Positions 1 through 5,952 are shown, counted from the stretch's first letter. The stretch is DNA of 5,994 nucleotides from Chloroflexota bacterium (GCA_003513015.1 DOTA01000076.1:1936-7929); one strand, 5' to 3'. Numbers and translations are program-made. The notes: generated by a model not told the origin, from the letters alone.

Positions 1-28
1 TTACCACGGAGACACAGAGAGCACAAAG
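1..28. repeat. Dispersed repeat copy 1 (ACGGAGACACA type)
   Basis: Bases 1-16 match 4992-5007 at 15 of 16 positions (TTACCACGGAGACACA against TTACTACGGAGACACA), followed by a looser GA/CA-rich tail (GAGAGCACAAAG). The same orientation is used at both sites. From general knowledge, short GGAGACACAGAG-type sequences occur as intergenic dispersed repeats in many environmental bacterial genomes. The copy may extend beyond the window. Confidence 0.6.
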
Positions 29-60
29 ATTCTGTTAAGGTTCACTGAGAATTCTTTGTG
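22..60. repeat. Imperfect inverted repeat at the end of the 208-aa gene
   Basis: CACAAAGATTCT (22-33) pairs with AGAATTCTTTGTG (48-60) with one bulged base, enclosing a 14-nt spacer. It overlaps the last codons and stop (42-44) of the small gene. On the minus strand no run of T follows the stem, so it is not a typical Rho-independent terminator. It may be part of the adjacent dispersed repeat. Confidence 0.5.
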
Positions 61-668
61 GCTGGGAACTCCGTATTCGTTCTTGATCGGTTATTCAAGT
101 ATGCCCGCAAGGGCGCATCATCCCAGATTTGAGCCTCTATATAGCGATCGGGACCATGCTCACCGTAGGGATTCCAGTTTTGGGGCAGGTCAAATTGTAG
201 CACTAAATCGGGGAGTTCTTCGAGGCGATAAACCTGCCCGCGGTAAGGTTTGCCATCCTGATAACGCAAGGCGGGGAAGGTGTCGCCGTAGGTGAAACTG
301 ACCACTGCGGAGGGGAATTTTTCCAGCGGGAGGCGGAGTTCCCGTCCATGCCGGTACCAACCCAAAAGCCAGGGGCAAGCGCCTAATATCATATAATGGG
401 GTCGCTCACGGGTCGGCAATCCCCCTTTTTGGATGAAAATCTGGCGCACACGATTTTCTAAATCCCGCCGGATGGTTAAATAATCCGCAGATCGCTGGCT
501 GGCGAAGGTCTCTCCAAGCTCGCGAATTTGGGTTAATTGGGTTTCCGCTTCGATGAGGGGCAGATCCGATAAATTGACAAAAGGGCCGATGGCGGCTTCG
601 AAATAATGGCTGAGGTAATTGGGTAGGTGTTCAGAGAAATGCAAGCCACTGGTCATCTGGCAAAGCAT
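42..668 (-). CDS. Uncharacterised 208-aa protein, in frame downstream of SBP-like gene
   Basis: I do not recognise this protein and assign no function. It has no signal peptide and no membrane segment, so it is probably cytoplasmic. Residues 35-80 look helical and charged. Residues 90-190 are rich in aromatics and prolines, with notable stretches PHYMILGACPWLLGWYRHG (about 90-108), FPSAVVSFTYGD (118-129), a proline- and Asn-rich NWNPYGEHGPDRY (164-176), and IWDDAPLRAYL (181-191). This pattern looks like a real folded domain, not a shadow frame. The ATG at 668 lies 3 nt after the TGA of the SBP-like gene and in the same frame, suggesting translational coupling or a split fusion. A second ATG at 656 (Met5) is an alternative start; neither has a convincing Shine-Dalgarno. 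The last ~15 residues (after about residue 192) are low in conserved-looking content and run into an inverted repeat at 22-60, so the native C-terminus may have been altered. Existence is fairly sure, function unknown. Confidence 0.75.
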   Translation of the reverse strand: MLCQMTSGLHFSEHLPNYLSHYFEAAIGPFVNLSDLPLIEAETQLTQIRELGETFASQRSADYLTIRRDLENRVRQIFIQKGGLPTRERPHYMILGACPWLLGWYRHGRELRLPLEKFPSAVVSFTYGDTFPALRYQDGKPYRGQVYRLEELPDLVLQFDLPQNWNPYGEHGPDRYIEAQIWDDAPLRAYLNNRSRTNTEFPATKNSQ

Positions 669-671
669 CCA

Positions 672-1871
672 TCAAGCGTGTAAGGTGAGGCGCAGCCGCT
701 CGGCCACAGCGGTGAACCGCCTGGATACGATGGCTTCTACCTCGGGGTTTTCAGTGGCAAAAATTTCGTGCCAGACTACCGGGATCAAATCAACCAGCCG
801 TTTTTCAATCATGCCCCACAAACGCCCCACTGGGATGGTGCGCCCGTGCGCGGCAGCCTGAATCATGGCATTCCAGTTGGGGTCTTTCACAAAATCGGCG
901 CGTGCGATGGCATCCAAACGGGTGGGGAAACCAAATCCGGGGTACAAATCAAGCGGCGTATCACTGCCAGCCAAAAACTCGATCAATTTAAAGGCGGCGC
1001 TGGCTCTCCGGCTGTGCTGCCAAATCACGAAATGGCTGCCACCCACAAAAGAAGACGGGGGGACACCGATTACGCCAATTTTATCGGCGAAATTTTTGCG
1101 GATGCGTTCATCCAATAAGAGCCAGTGACCACCTATGACCGTGGCCGCATGGCCGTTGAAGAAACTGTCATTGGCCGTGAGATCATCCAACCCGCGGGCG
1201 GCTGGTGCCAGAAAACGGCCTAAACCGAAATAGCGCGCCAGACCCCGCAAAACCTCCGGTTGATCAAATAAAATTCGCTCTTGGAGTGGGTCAAAAAACT
1301 TGCCGCCCTCGGCCCAAATCCAGGAGGCAAGAATATGCAAATCGATGCGCGAGCGCAAGGTTGGCAAAACCAGGGGAACCTCCACACCCGCGGATTGCAA
1401 TTGAGCAAAAGTATGCTCTAGGGTTTCCTGGTTTTTAAAAGCGGCATTCAGATCAATCCCCGCTTGCTCGTAGATGTCCCGCCGATAAACAATCACACGC
1501 ACATCAGCCAGCCAGGGCATGCCCCACAGCGTGAAATCGGAGGAATGAAGCCCGGATTGCGTGCCAGCGCCTTGCCAGGAGGGCTTTAAAAATGCACTTG
1601 CCCCGCCCATTTGATGAATTTCTTCTGCGGTGAAAGCGCGCACTGCATTCATATTCGAAAAATCGCCAATCCAGGTGCTGCCAATCTCAGAAACATCCGG
1701 GCCATCTTTGTATAAAGCCACCTGCACCATGCGCGACCACGACCCCAGCCAGGGAATCACATCCAGATGCACTTTGATATGCTGGCGAGCTTCAAATACA
1801 TCTAACAGGGCACGTAAAATTTCCGTGTGTTGTGCTCCGTGATCGAATACCGATAACTCAATTGTTTCCAC
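672..1871 (-). CDS. Extracellular solute-binding protein (family 1)-like, without signal peptide
   Basis: The protein resembles sugar-type ABC substrate-binding proteins (SBP_bac_1/8). It opens directly with the first beta strand and helix of the fold (IELSVFDHG, then ILRALLDVFEAR at 18-29, then IKVHLDVIPW at 32-41). Family-like stretches follow: GPDVSEIGSTWIGDF (57-71), GMPWLADVRVIVYRRDIYEQAGI (about 117-139), the hinge-type segment GHAATVIGGHWLL (240-252), and HFVIW...AAFKLIEFLAGSD (280-304). Its 399 residues match a mature SBP. There is no hydrophobic leader or lipobox. The start is GTG at 1871, preceded by AGAGG with 8-nt spacing. Reading upstream in frame gives no other ATG/GTG/TTG in the gap, and then a TGA within the end of the GH20 gene, so a leader is not simply missed. 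No ABC permease or ATPase is in the window. Family knowledge predicts sugar or glycoside binding; a cytoplasmic sensor or accessory role is inference. It follows GH20 by 49 bp and its stop is 3 nt before the next gene. Confidence 0.88.
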   Translation of the reverse strand: METIELSVFDHGAQHTEILRALLDVFEARQHIKVHLDVIPWLGSWSRMVQVALYKDGPDVSEIGSTWIGDFSNMNAVRAFTAEEIHQMGGASAFLKPSWQGAGTQSGLHSSDFTLWGMPWLADVRVIVYRRDIYEQAGIDLNAAFKNQETLEHTFAQLQSAGVEVPLVLPTLRSRIDLHILASWIWAEGGKFFDPLQERILFDQPEVLRGLARYFGLGRFLAPAARGLDDLTANDSFFNGHAATVIGGHWLLLDERIRKNFADKIGVIGVPPSSFVGGSHFVIWQHSRRASAAFKLIEFLAGSDTPLDLYPGFGFPTRLDAIARADFVKDPNWNAMIQAAAHGRTIPVGRLWGMIEKRLVDLIPVVWHEIFATENPEVEAIVSRRFTAVAERLRLTLHA

Positions 1872-1890
1872 TATGTAAACCTCTATGTAA
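1867..1890 (-). repeat. 12-bp imperfect tandem repeat spanning RBS and start codon of SBP-like gene
   Basis: On the minus strand TTACATAGAGGT is followed directly by TTACATAGTGGA (10 of 12 identical). The first copy carries the AGAGG ribosome binding site and the second carries the GTG start codon. This may be a small tandem duplication that created the initiation region, or a paired binding site for a regulator. Confidence 0.5.
1880..1884 (-). promoter_or_regulatory. Ribosome binding site that decides the GTG start of the SBP-like gene
   Basis: AGAGG on the minus strand is 8 nt from the GTG at 1871. Because there is no alternative in-frame start codon in the gap upstream, this site is the main evidence that the SBP-like protein is made without a signal peptide. 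Confidence 0.7.
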
Positions 1891-1905
1891 TTTGAATACC
1901 GAGCT

Positions 1906-1911
1906 ATTGTA
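1906..1911 (-). promoter_or_regulatory. Possible -10 box for an internal promoter before the SBP-like gene
   Basis: TACAAT on the minus strand resembles a sigma-70 -10 element and lies 34 nt before the GTG start, in the only gap between the MFS-GH20 pair and the SBP pair. No good -35 box is seen 16-18 bp upstream (that region is the end of the GH20 gene), so this is a weak call. Confidence 0.25.
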
Positions 1912-1920
1912 TCGCAAATA

Positions 1921-3771
1921 TTATGCGTATGCCGTTTGCATGGTTTTCATCCGCGCCACACTCTCGGCAAAGCCGCCCGGACGGTTGCGCGCCAGCCAAA
2001 TTTGCTCATATTCGGCGATCAAACGCGCCGCGTCGTCGGCCAAGACGGCCCGCAAAGCCACATCTTCTGCACCGTCGATCTTGCCAAAGGCCCAAATACC
2101 ACGCTGGCAGGCATGGCGCAGCATGTCGGCTGCCCAGGTCAGCTCGCGGCAGATCAGATCGGCATCCGGGCGCTGCAAATCCACCCGATCCAACGCGGCC
2201 ATGATCGTATCAATGGCGGGTAATGTTTCTCGCAAACCAAACACGATCTCGTGCGCCTCGCCAGCATAATTTTCCAACTCATCTAAAGAAACCTGCAAGA
2301 TGCGAAATAACACCGTGGAATTGTGCAGCGGGAAACTAATCTTTTGATGGACATTGCCGAGATCGTAGAGAATCTTGCCGATCAGATTGGCCTGATCCCG
2401 GAAAGCAAACCGGCTCAAGGCCTCCGGCACTGGCATTTGCTGGTTGTTCCCGTACCCCCAGGAAACTCCCGCCCCGTAGGCAAACCCGAGGTAGCTCACC
2501 GGCAAGGGTTGCCAGTGGCCGTTATCGCCCCAATCGGTGTTGAGGTAGCCCGCCGCCCCGTGTTTGATCCCGTTTTCGGCGGCATTGCGCAGATTTTCGA
2601 GGGCATTGGCTGTGCGCCCGGCTACCGTGTTCCAACTGGAGGTGCCGGGGCAGACATAAAACGGAATCCCCGAAGCGGCGAAGAGCGCACCGTGTTCATC
2701 AAAGGGATGCTCGGCCTCGTAGCCCCATTCTAAGGCGATGGCGTCGCGCGGTAAATCGGGCACCAGGTTGGGGTGCTCCATGATGATGTCGCCCCAGAAT
2801 TGCATCACCTTGCCGCGAGATTTGACCTCACGATAAATTTGCTTCACAAAATTCAGGTACACTCGGTCAGCGCCAATCTCAGCGGCAAGCGCTTTGCTCT
2901 GGCCCTGGCCGACATCGTAGGTTTCATCGCACCCGACGTTGACCTGTGCGGACGAAAAATGGGGCAGCAATTCATCCAAAAGTTCGCGCACCAACTCCAG
3001 GCTTTCGGGCACCACAGGCGAAATCGAAAAAGGCTGCGGGTTGAAGAATCCCCAGGGAGTTTGCGCGCCTTCGGGCGCTTCGGCTAGATGGGCATATTCG
3101 GGATGCTCCAGCCAGCGGTGCATGTGCCCGAAAACGTTCTGGTTGGGTACCAGTTCCACAAAACGATCCCGGCAGTAGGCATCCAATTGCAAAATTTCTT
3201 CCCCGGTGAGCGGCGAGGCTTTCTCCCAAACCAGGCGGTGATTGCGGTAAGCAAAAGTGTGCTCGGTATAAAGCTGGAACTGGTTAACCTTCCAGCCTGC
3301 TAGCAGATCAATCAACCTGTAGAGCGTCTCCATAGTGGGAACTTTGTCGCGACTGATATCGAGCATCACGCCGCGCTGGGCAAAATCGGGCCAGTCGGAG
3401 CAGCGCAGTTGCGGCATTCTATCCCTGGATTGATTTAAAATTTGGATCAGGGTTTGGACGGCGTAAAAACAGCCCTGGAGCGTGCTGGCCACCGCGAAAA
3501 CGCGCTCACCCGTAATGGTCAGTTCGTATCCCTGAGGGTGCGCCACACTCCCAGGGACTACACTCAACACAAAATCCCCGCCCCCCGCCGCACCGATCGC
3601 GTAATCTACATCCGCGAAATCTTGGAGCGCAGTTTGTAACTGCCGGGCGGTGAAGAGCAAATCGGCACTGTGGGCGGCTTGAAGGCTGATAAAGCCATCC
3701 TTGGGTAAAGGGAATTCCCCACCGGTCAATTTCAGGCGACGCGGGGCCGGGAGTAAAAGCAAATCATCCAT
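1921..3771 (-). CDS. Glycoside hydrolase family 20 beta-N-acetylhexosaminidase, cytoplasmic
   Basis: Predicted to remove terminal beta-linked GlcNAc or GalNAc from small glycans by the GH20 substrate-assisted mechanism. Residues 1-130 form the GH20 N-terminal alpha/beta domain (starts LLLLPAPRRLKLTGGEF; ends GCFYAVQTLIQIL at 100-112). The TIM barrel runs from about 131: RGVMLDISRDKVPT (133-146) carries the substrate-binding Arg141, and the catalytic pair is Asp282-Glu283 in VGCDET (279-284). Candidate pocket aromatics include Trp326, Trp349, Trp380, and Trp414 in TDWGDNG. A helical C-terminal domain follows from about 450 to 616. There is no signal peptide, unlike secreted chitobiases; this and the sequence style recall the intracellular GcnA-like branch of GH20, which I could not test by alignment. 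The start ATG overlaps the MFS stop as TAATG, with AAAGGA 7 nt upstream, so the two are co-translated. All expected elements are intact. GH20 membership is confident; exact substrate is not known. Confidence 0.93.
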   Translation of the reverse strand: MDDLLLLPAPRRLKLTGGEFPLPKDGFISLQAAHSADLLFTARQLQTALQDFADVDYAIGAAGGGDFVLSVVPGSVAHPQGYELTITGERVFAVASTLQGCFYAVQTLIQILNQSRDRMPQLRCSDWPDFAQRGVMLDISRDKVPTMETLYRLIDLLAGWKVNQFQLYTEHTFAYRNHRLVWEKASPLTGEEILQLDAYCRDRFVELVPNQNVFGHMHRWLEHPEYAHLAEAPEGAQTPWGFFNPQPFSISPVVPESLELVRELLDELLPHFSSAQVNVGCDETYDVGQGQSKALAAEIGADRVYLNFVKQIYREVKSRGKVMQFWGDIIMEHPNLVPDLPRDAIALEWGYEAEHPFDEHGALFAASGIPFYVCPGTSSWNTVAGRTANALENLRNAAENGIKHGAAGYLNTDWGDNGHWQPLPVSYLGFAYGAGVSWGYGNNQQMPVPEALSRFAFRDQANLIGKILYDLGNVHQKISFPLHNSTVLFRILQVSLDELENYAGEAHEIVFGLRETLPAIDTIMAALDRVDLQRPDADLICRELTWAADMLRHACQRGIWAFGKIDGAEDVALRAVLADDAARLIAEYEQIWLARNRPGGFAESVARMKTMQTAYA

Positions 3772-4970
3772 TATCCGATCCTTTCAATGTCCGGCAAACT
3801 ACGTTTACCGGTGACAAACAAACGAAAAATGATTCCCGCCAGCAGGCTGCCGCCAATCGCCATCACATACAGCCAGTAGGCCCCGAACAGATCAAAAACC
3901 AAACCCGCCAGCGGGCCAGAAATCAACGAGATTAGGCCGCGCAAGGTGCTGGTGAAGATGGCCAAAATGGTGGCGGTTTGGCCCAGCGGGGCGCGCTCGC
4001 TCAAAAAGACCACGATGCCCACGCTGTAAAAACTGAAGGTTATGCCACCCAGCGCGGCCGAAAACAGGATTGCCGGGATGGCGGGGAAGAGCGCCACAAT
4101 CCCAAACATGACGATGTAGATCAGGAACATGGTTCCCAGCACACGGTGGGAACCGAACCGCCGAATGAGGTGATCGGCCAACAACATGCCTGGGAGTTCG
4201 ACCAAAGCCCCGAGGGTACTGGCTAACCCAATCAGGCTTTCCCCGGCCCCAAGCTGATCCAGATAAATAGCCTGGAATTGATAAATACCGGAGCGAGTGA
4301 TCCACAACACGCTCAAAGCGATAGCCAGGCCCACCAAGGCGCGATCCTGACCAATGAGGGCAAATACCGTGCGGGTGCTGATTTTCGGTTTCGCTTCAGA
4401 TGAACGGTGATCCGTTGCCTGGTTGGATTTCAAATCAAGCCAGTTCAGCACTAGCACTGTGAGCACCATCATCAGGGCAAAACCCCAAAAGGCCGACATT
4501 AGGCTGGTGCGCTCGATCAACAGCCCGCTCAAGTATACGGTAAGCGCCCAGCCCAGCGATCCCCACAAACGCACGCTGCCAAAGCCGGTCTTTTGTTGGC
4601 CCTTGAGCAAACCAAGGGTCATCGAATCGGAGATCGGGTCGATCCCGGCCCCCAAAATGGCATTGAAACCAATCAACAACGCCAGCCAACCGAACATATT
4701 TTGCTGGCTGATAATCAGATAGACCAATGCAGACCCGAGGAAGGCGGCCTGCAATAAACGCCGGGGATCGGCGATGCGATCGCTTTGGCGGCCCCAAAAA
4801 GGGGCGGCGACCATCCCGGCCAGCGCGCCTACGGTGCCGAGCAAGCCGATTTGAGTGCCGCTCAAACCCTGGCGCTGGTAAAACAGACTCAAAAAAGGAA
4901 TCAGAAACCCACCGGCTCCGGTGACGATGAAGTAGTAAAGGCGAACGCGGTTGAGCGCGGGTATGGGCAT
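3771..4970 (-). CDS. MFS transporter, MFS_1-like / RxWGSxG type (probable sugar or small-molecule importer)
   Basis: A 399-residue inner-membrane permease with about 12 helices (roughly 11-31, 40-60, 71-88, 92-112, 135-152, 157-178, 208-230, 244-266, 275-295, 297-322, 332-355, 362-387). A hydrophilic cytoplasmic loop (180-205, KSNQATDHRSSEAKPK) separates the two six-helix halves. The loop between helices 2 and 3 has an MFS motif A relative, GRQSDRIADPRR (60-71). Helix 5 begins with GSVRLWGSLGW (131-141). This RxWGSxG signature is typical of the group with nucleoside:H+ symporters, LacY-like and phenylpropionate permeases (MFS_1_like). It is probably proton-driven; direction and substrate cannot be read from sequence. 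The downstream GH20 overlaps its stop by one base, so a glycoside or aminosugar substrate is the natural inference. The start is ATG at 4970: an in-frame TAA at 4992-4994 and no other start codon between fix it. No Shine-Dalgarno is visible in the 20 nt upstream, and a dispersed repeat ends 21 nt before the start. Confidence 0.92.
   Translation of the reverse strand: MPIPALNRVRLYYFIVTGAGGFLIPFLSLFYQRQGLSGTQIGLLGTVGALAGMVAAPFWGRQSDRIADPRRLLQAAFLGSALVYLIISQQNMFGWLALLIGFNAILGAGIDPISDSMTLGLLKGQQKTGFGSVRLWGSLGWALTVYLSGLLIERTSLMSAFWGFALMMVLTVLVLNWLDLKSNQATDHRSSEAKPKISTRTVFALIGQDRALVGLAIALSVLWITRSGIYQFQAIYLDQLGAGESLIGLASTLGALVELPGMLLADHLIRRFGSHRVLGTMFLIYIVMFGIVALFPAIPAILFSAALGGITFSFYSVGIVVFLSERAPLGQTATILAIFTSTLRGLISLISGPLAGLVFDLFGAYWLYVMAIGGSLLAGIIFRLFVTGKRSLPDIERIG
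3779..3784 (-). promoter_or_regulatory. Ribosome binding site of GH20 gene inside the MFS gene end
   Basis: AAAGGA on the minus strand sits 7 nt before the GH20 ATG, inside the last codons of the MFS gene (encoding Glu-Arg-Ile-Gly). Together with the TAATG stop-start overlap at 3769-3773 it shows that the two proteins are translationally coupled, and it fixes the GH20 start. Confidence 0.8.
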
Positions 4971-4991
4971 ATTTTTAAGTGAGCAAGAAAT

Positions 4992-5019
4992 TTACTACGG
5001 AGACACAAAGTTCACAGCG
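4992..5019. repeat. Dispersed repeat copy 2 (ACGGAGACACA type), upstream of MFS gene
   Basis: TTACTACGGAGACACA matches the copy at the other end of the window at 15 of 16 bases, then AAAGTTCACAGCG resembles its CA-rich tail. It ends 21 nt before the MFS start codon and supplies the in-frame TAA upstream of it, so it occupies the place where a promoter or leader would be expected. Confidence 0.6.
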
Positions 5020-5050
5020 TTTTTTGAGGGTTGGCATCATGACAAACCCA

Positions 5051-5120
5051 GCATCCTGAGCTTGTCGAAGGATGCGCTTTAAACTTGCAAGCGTATTTCG
5101 ACAAGCTCAATATGCTTGCA
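5051..5120. repeat. Pair of adjacent hairpins with complementary loops (REP-like)
   Basis: Hairpin A: GCATCCT (5051-5057) pairs with AGGATGC (5069-5075), 7 bp, loop of 11 nt. Hairpin B: TGCAAGCGTAT (5086-5096) pairs with ATATGCTTGCA (5110-5120), 10 of 11 Watson-Crick pairs, loop of 13 nt. In addition TGAGCTTGTCGAA (5057-5069) is the exact reverse complement of TTCGACAAGCTCA (5097-5109), so the loops can pair with each other, or form a 13-bp stem instead of the two hairpins. Hairpin B begins 2 nt after the creatininase-family stop codon. No T-run follows on the minus strand, so simple intrinsic termination is unlikely. The CTGAGCTTGTCGAAGG core is, from general knowledge, a common intergenic palindromic repeat in diverse bacteria. 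Confidence 0.75.
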
Positions 5121-5122
5121 GA

Positions 5123-5938
5123 TCACTCGCCTTTGGTCCAGAAATCGGGGGCTTTGGGATGTTGCTTGCGTTCCACAAATTCCCGCAGCAAACCAGGGGT
5201 AACCTCATCAGCTTTGACGGCGCGGATGAGTTTCACCAAGGCCTCCACCTCGTGCTCCAGCATGATCTGGCCTTTTTCGGCGGTGGCGGGGCGGGCATCG
5301 CCCACGTACATATGCGGGTACATGGCATACCAATCCACGGGAGAGTAGCCACCCGCCTCGGAAATTTCAGCGTTGCGGCGAGCGTTGGTAAACCCTTGGG
5401 GCGGCGCTTGCTCCAGCTTAACGGTATCCGCATCAATGTGCAGCATCACACTGGTTTCGGCTTCGCAAGCGTGGCCGAATTCATCACCTTCGAGTAAATC
5501 ACGCGCACCGGGGAAGTGTGGCAGATCGGCATAATAGACGGTGTAGGTTTTATCCTTTTCGGGCAGCATTTGCACAAAGAGCGGCAAGAAATAGCGGTTG
5601 CCGCCATGCCCACTGAGGATGATGATCTTGTCGAGGCCGTTGCGAGCCATCTCATCGCAGACGTTTTCGAGCAGGGCAAAGATAACTTCGCGCTGAAACA
5701 CAACTGCACCGGGCAGATGCGCCGATTCGATGTTAACGCCGTAGGGGTAGGCATGGAAGACGATGGCCGGTTCGATCTCGGCGGCGCGGCTGGCAGCCCA
5801 ATGGCAGGCGAACATATCCATGCCGAGGGGCAGGTGAGAGCTATGGGCTTCAAGCACGCCCACGGGCAAAATGCCCACGCCCTGGCAGGTCTGAACGGCT
5901 TTTTCGAAATCGAGAGAGGTGAGTTTTTCCCAATTCAT
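5123..5938 (-). CDS. Creatininase-family metal-dependent amidohydrolase
   Basis: A 271-residue cytoplasmic protein of the creatininase fold family, whose members are mostly Zn/Mn-dependent hydrolases of cyclic or linear amides (creatininase, FAPy deformylase, dehydrating or peptide-processing relatives such as MftE). Visible motifs: GVLEAHSSHLPLGMD (27-41), giving candidate metal ligands Glu30, His32 and Asp41; IILSGHGGN (106-114) with His111; and EFGHACEAETSVML (153-166), matching the family HAGExETS block with Glu159 as likely ligand. The canonical E-x-H-G-P-H motif reads E-A-H-S-S-H here, so Gly-Pro is replaced by Ser-Ser while ligands are kept. Length fits the family. Start ATG at 5938 is supported by AAAGGA 8 nt upstream. 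It is first in the minus-strand array, but a 152-bp repeat-rich gap follows it, so co-transcription with the MFS-GH20 pair is likely but not certain. Family call is strong. It is probably not true creatininase; no creatine pathway genes are present and the substrate is unknown. Confidence 0.9.
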   Translation of the reverse strand: MNWEKLTSLDFEKAVQTCQGVGILPVGVLEAHSSHLPLGMDMFACHWAASRAAEIEPAIVFHAYPYGVNIESAHLPGAVVFQREVIFALLENVCDEMARNGLDKIIILSGHGGNRYFLPLFVQMLPEKDKTYTVYYADLPHFPGARDLLEGDEFGHACEAETSVMLHIDADTVKLEQAPPQGFTNARRNAEISEAGGYSPVDWYAMYPHMYVGDARPATAEKGQIMLEHEVEALVKLIRAVKADEVTPGLLREFVERKQHPKAPDFWTKGE

Positions 5939-5946
5939 GTGGTTGG

Positions 5947-5952
5947 TCCTTT
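5947..5952 (-). promoter_or_regulatory. Ribosome binding site of creatininase-family gene
   Basis: AAAGGA on the minus strand lies 8 nt before the ATG at 5938 and supports that start. The remaining leader up to the window end is AT-rich, but too little is present to call a promoter. Confidence 0.75.

Noticed and set aside
22..60. Rho-independent terminator after the last gene
   Set aside because: The inverted repeat is AT-rich, has a bulge and a 14-nt loop, overlaps the stop codon, and no T-run follows on the minus strand.
672..674. TGA used as a sense codon (recoded genetic code)
   Set aside because: The creatininase-family gene and the small gene also end naturally in TGA at plausible protein lengths, and tryptophan is encoded by TGG where checked, so general TGA recoding is not supported; only local readthrough remains open.
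2323..3087. Plus-strand open frames opposite the GH20 gene (136 and 104 codons)
   Set aside because: They lie wholly within an intact GH20 gene on the other strand and show no family features; they are shadow frames.
5051..5120. CRISPR array or tRNA gene
   Set aside because: There are only two inverted elements with no regular direct repeats and spacers, and no cloverleaf or anticodon arm can be formed.
5123..5938. Mycofactocin-type creatininase MftE and a RiPP cluster
   Set aside because: No precursor peptide, radical SAM gene or other mycofactocin partner is visible; only the general family motifs are shared.
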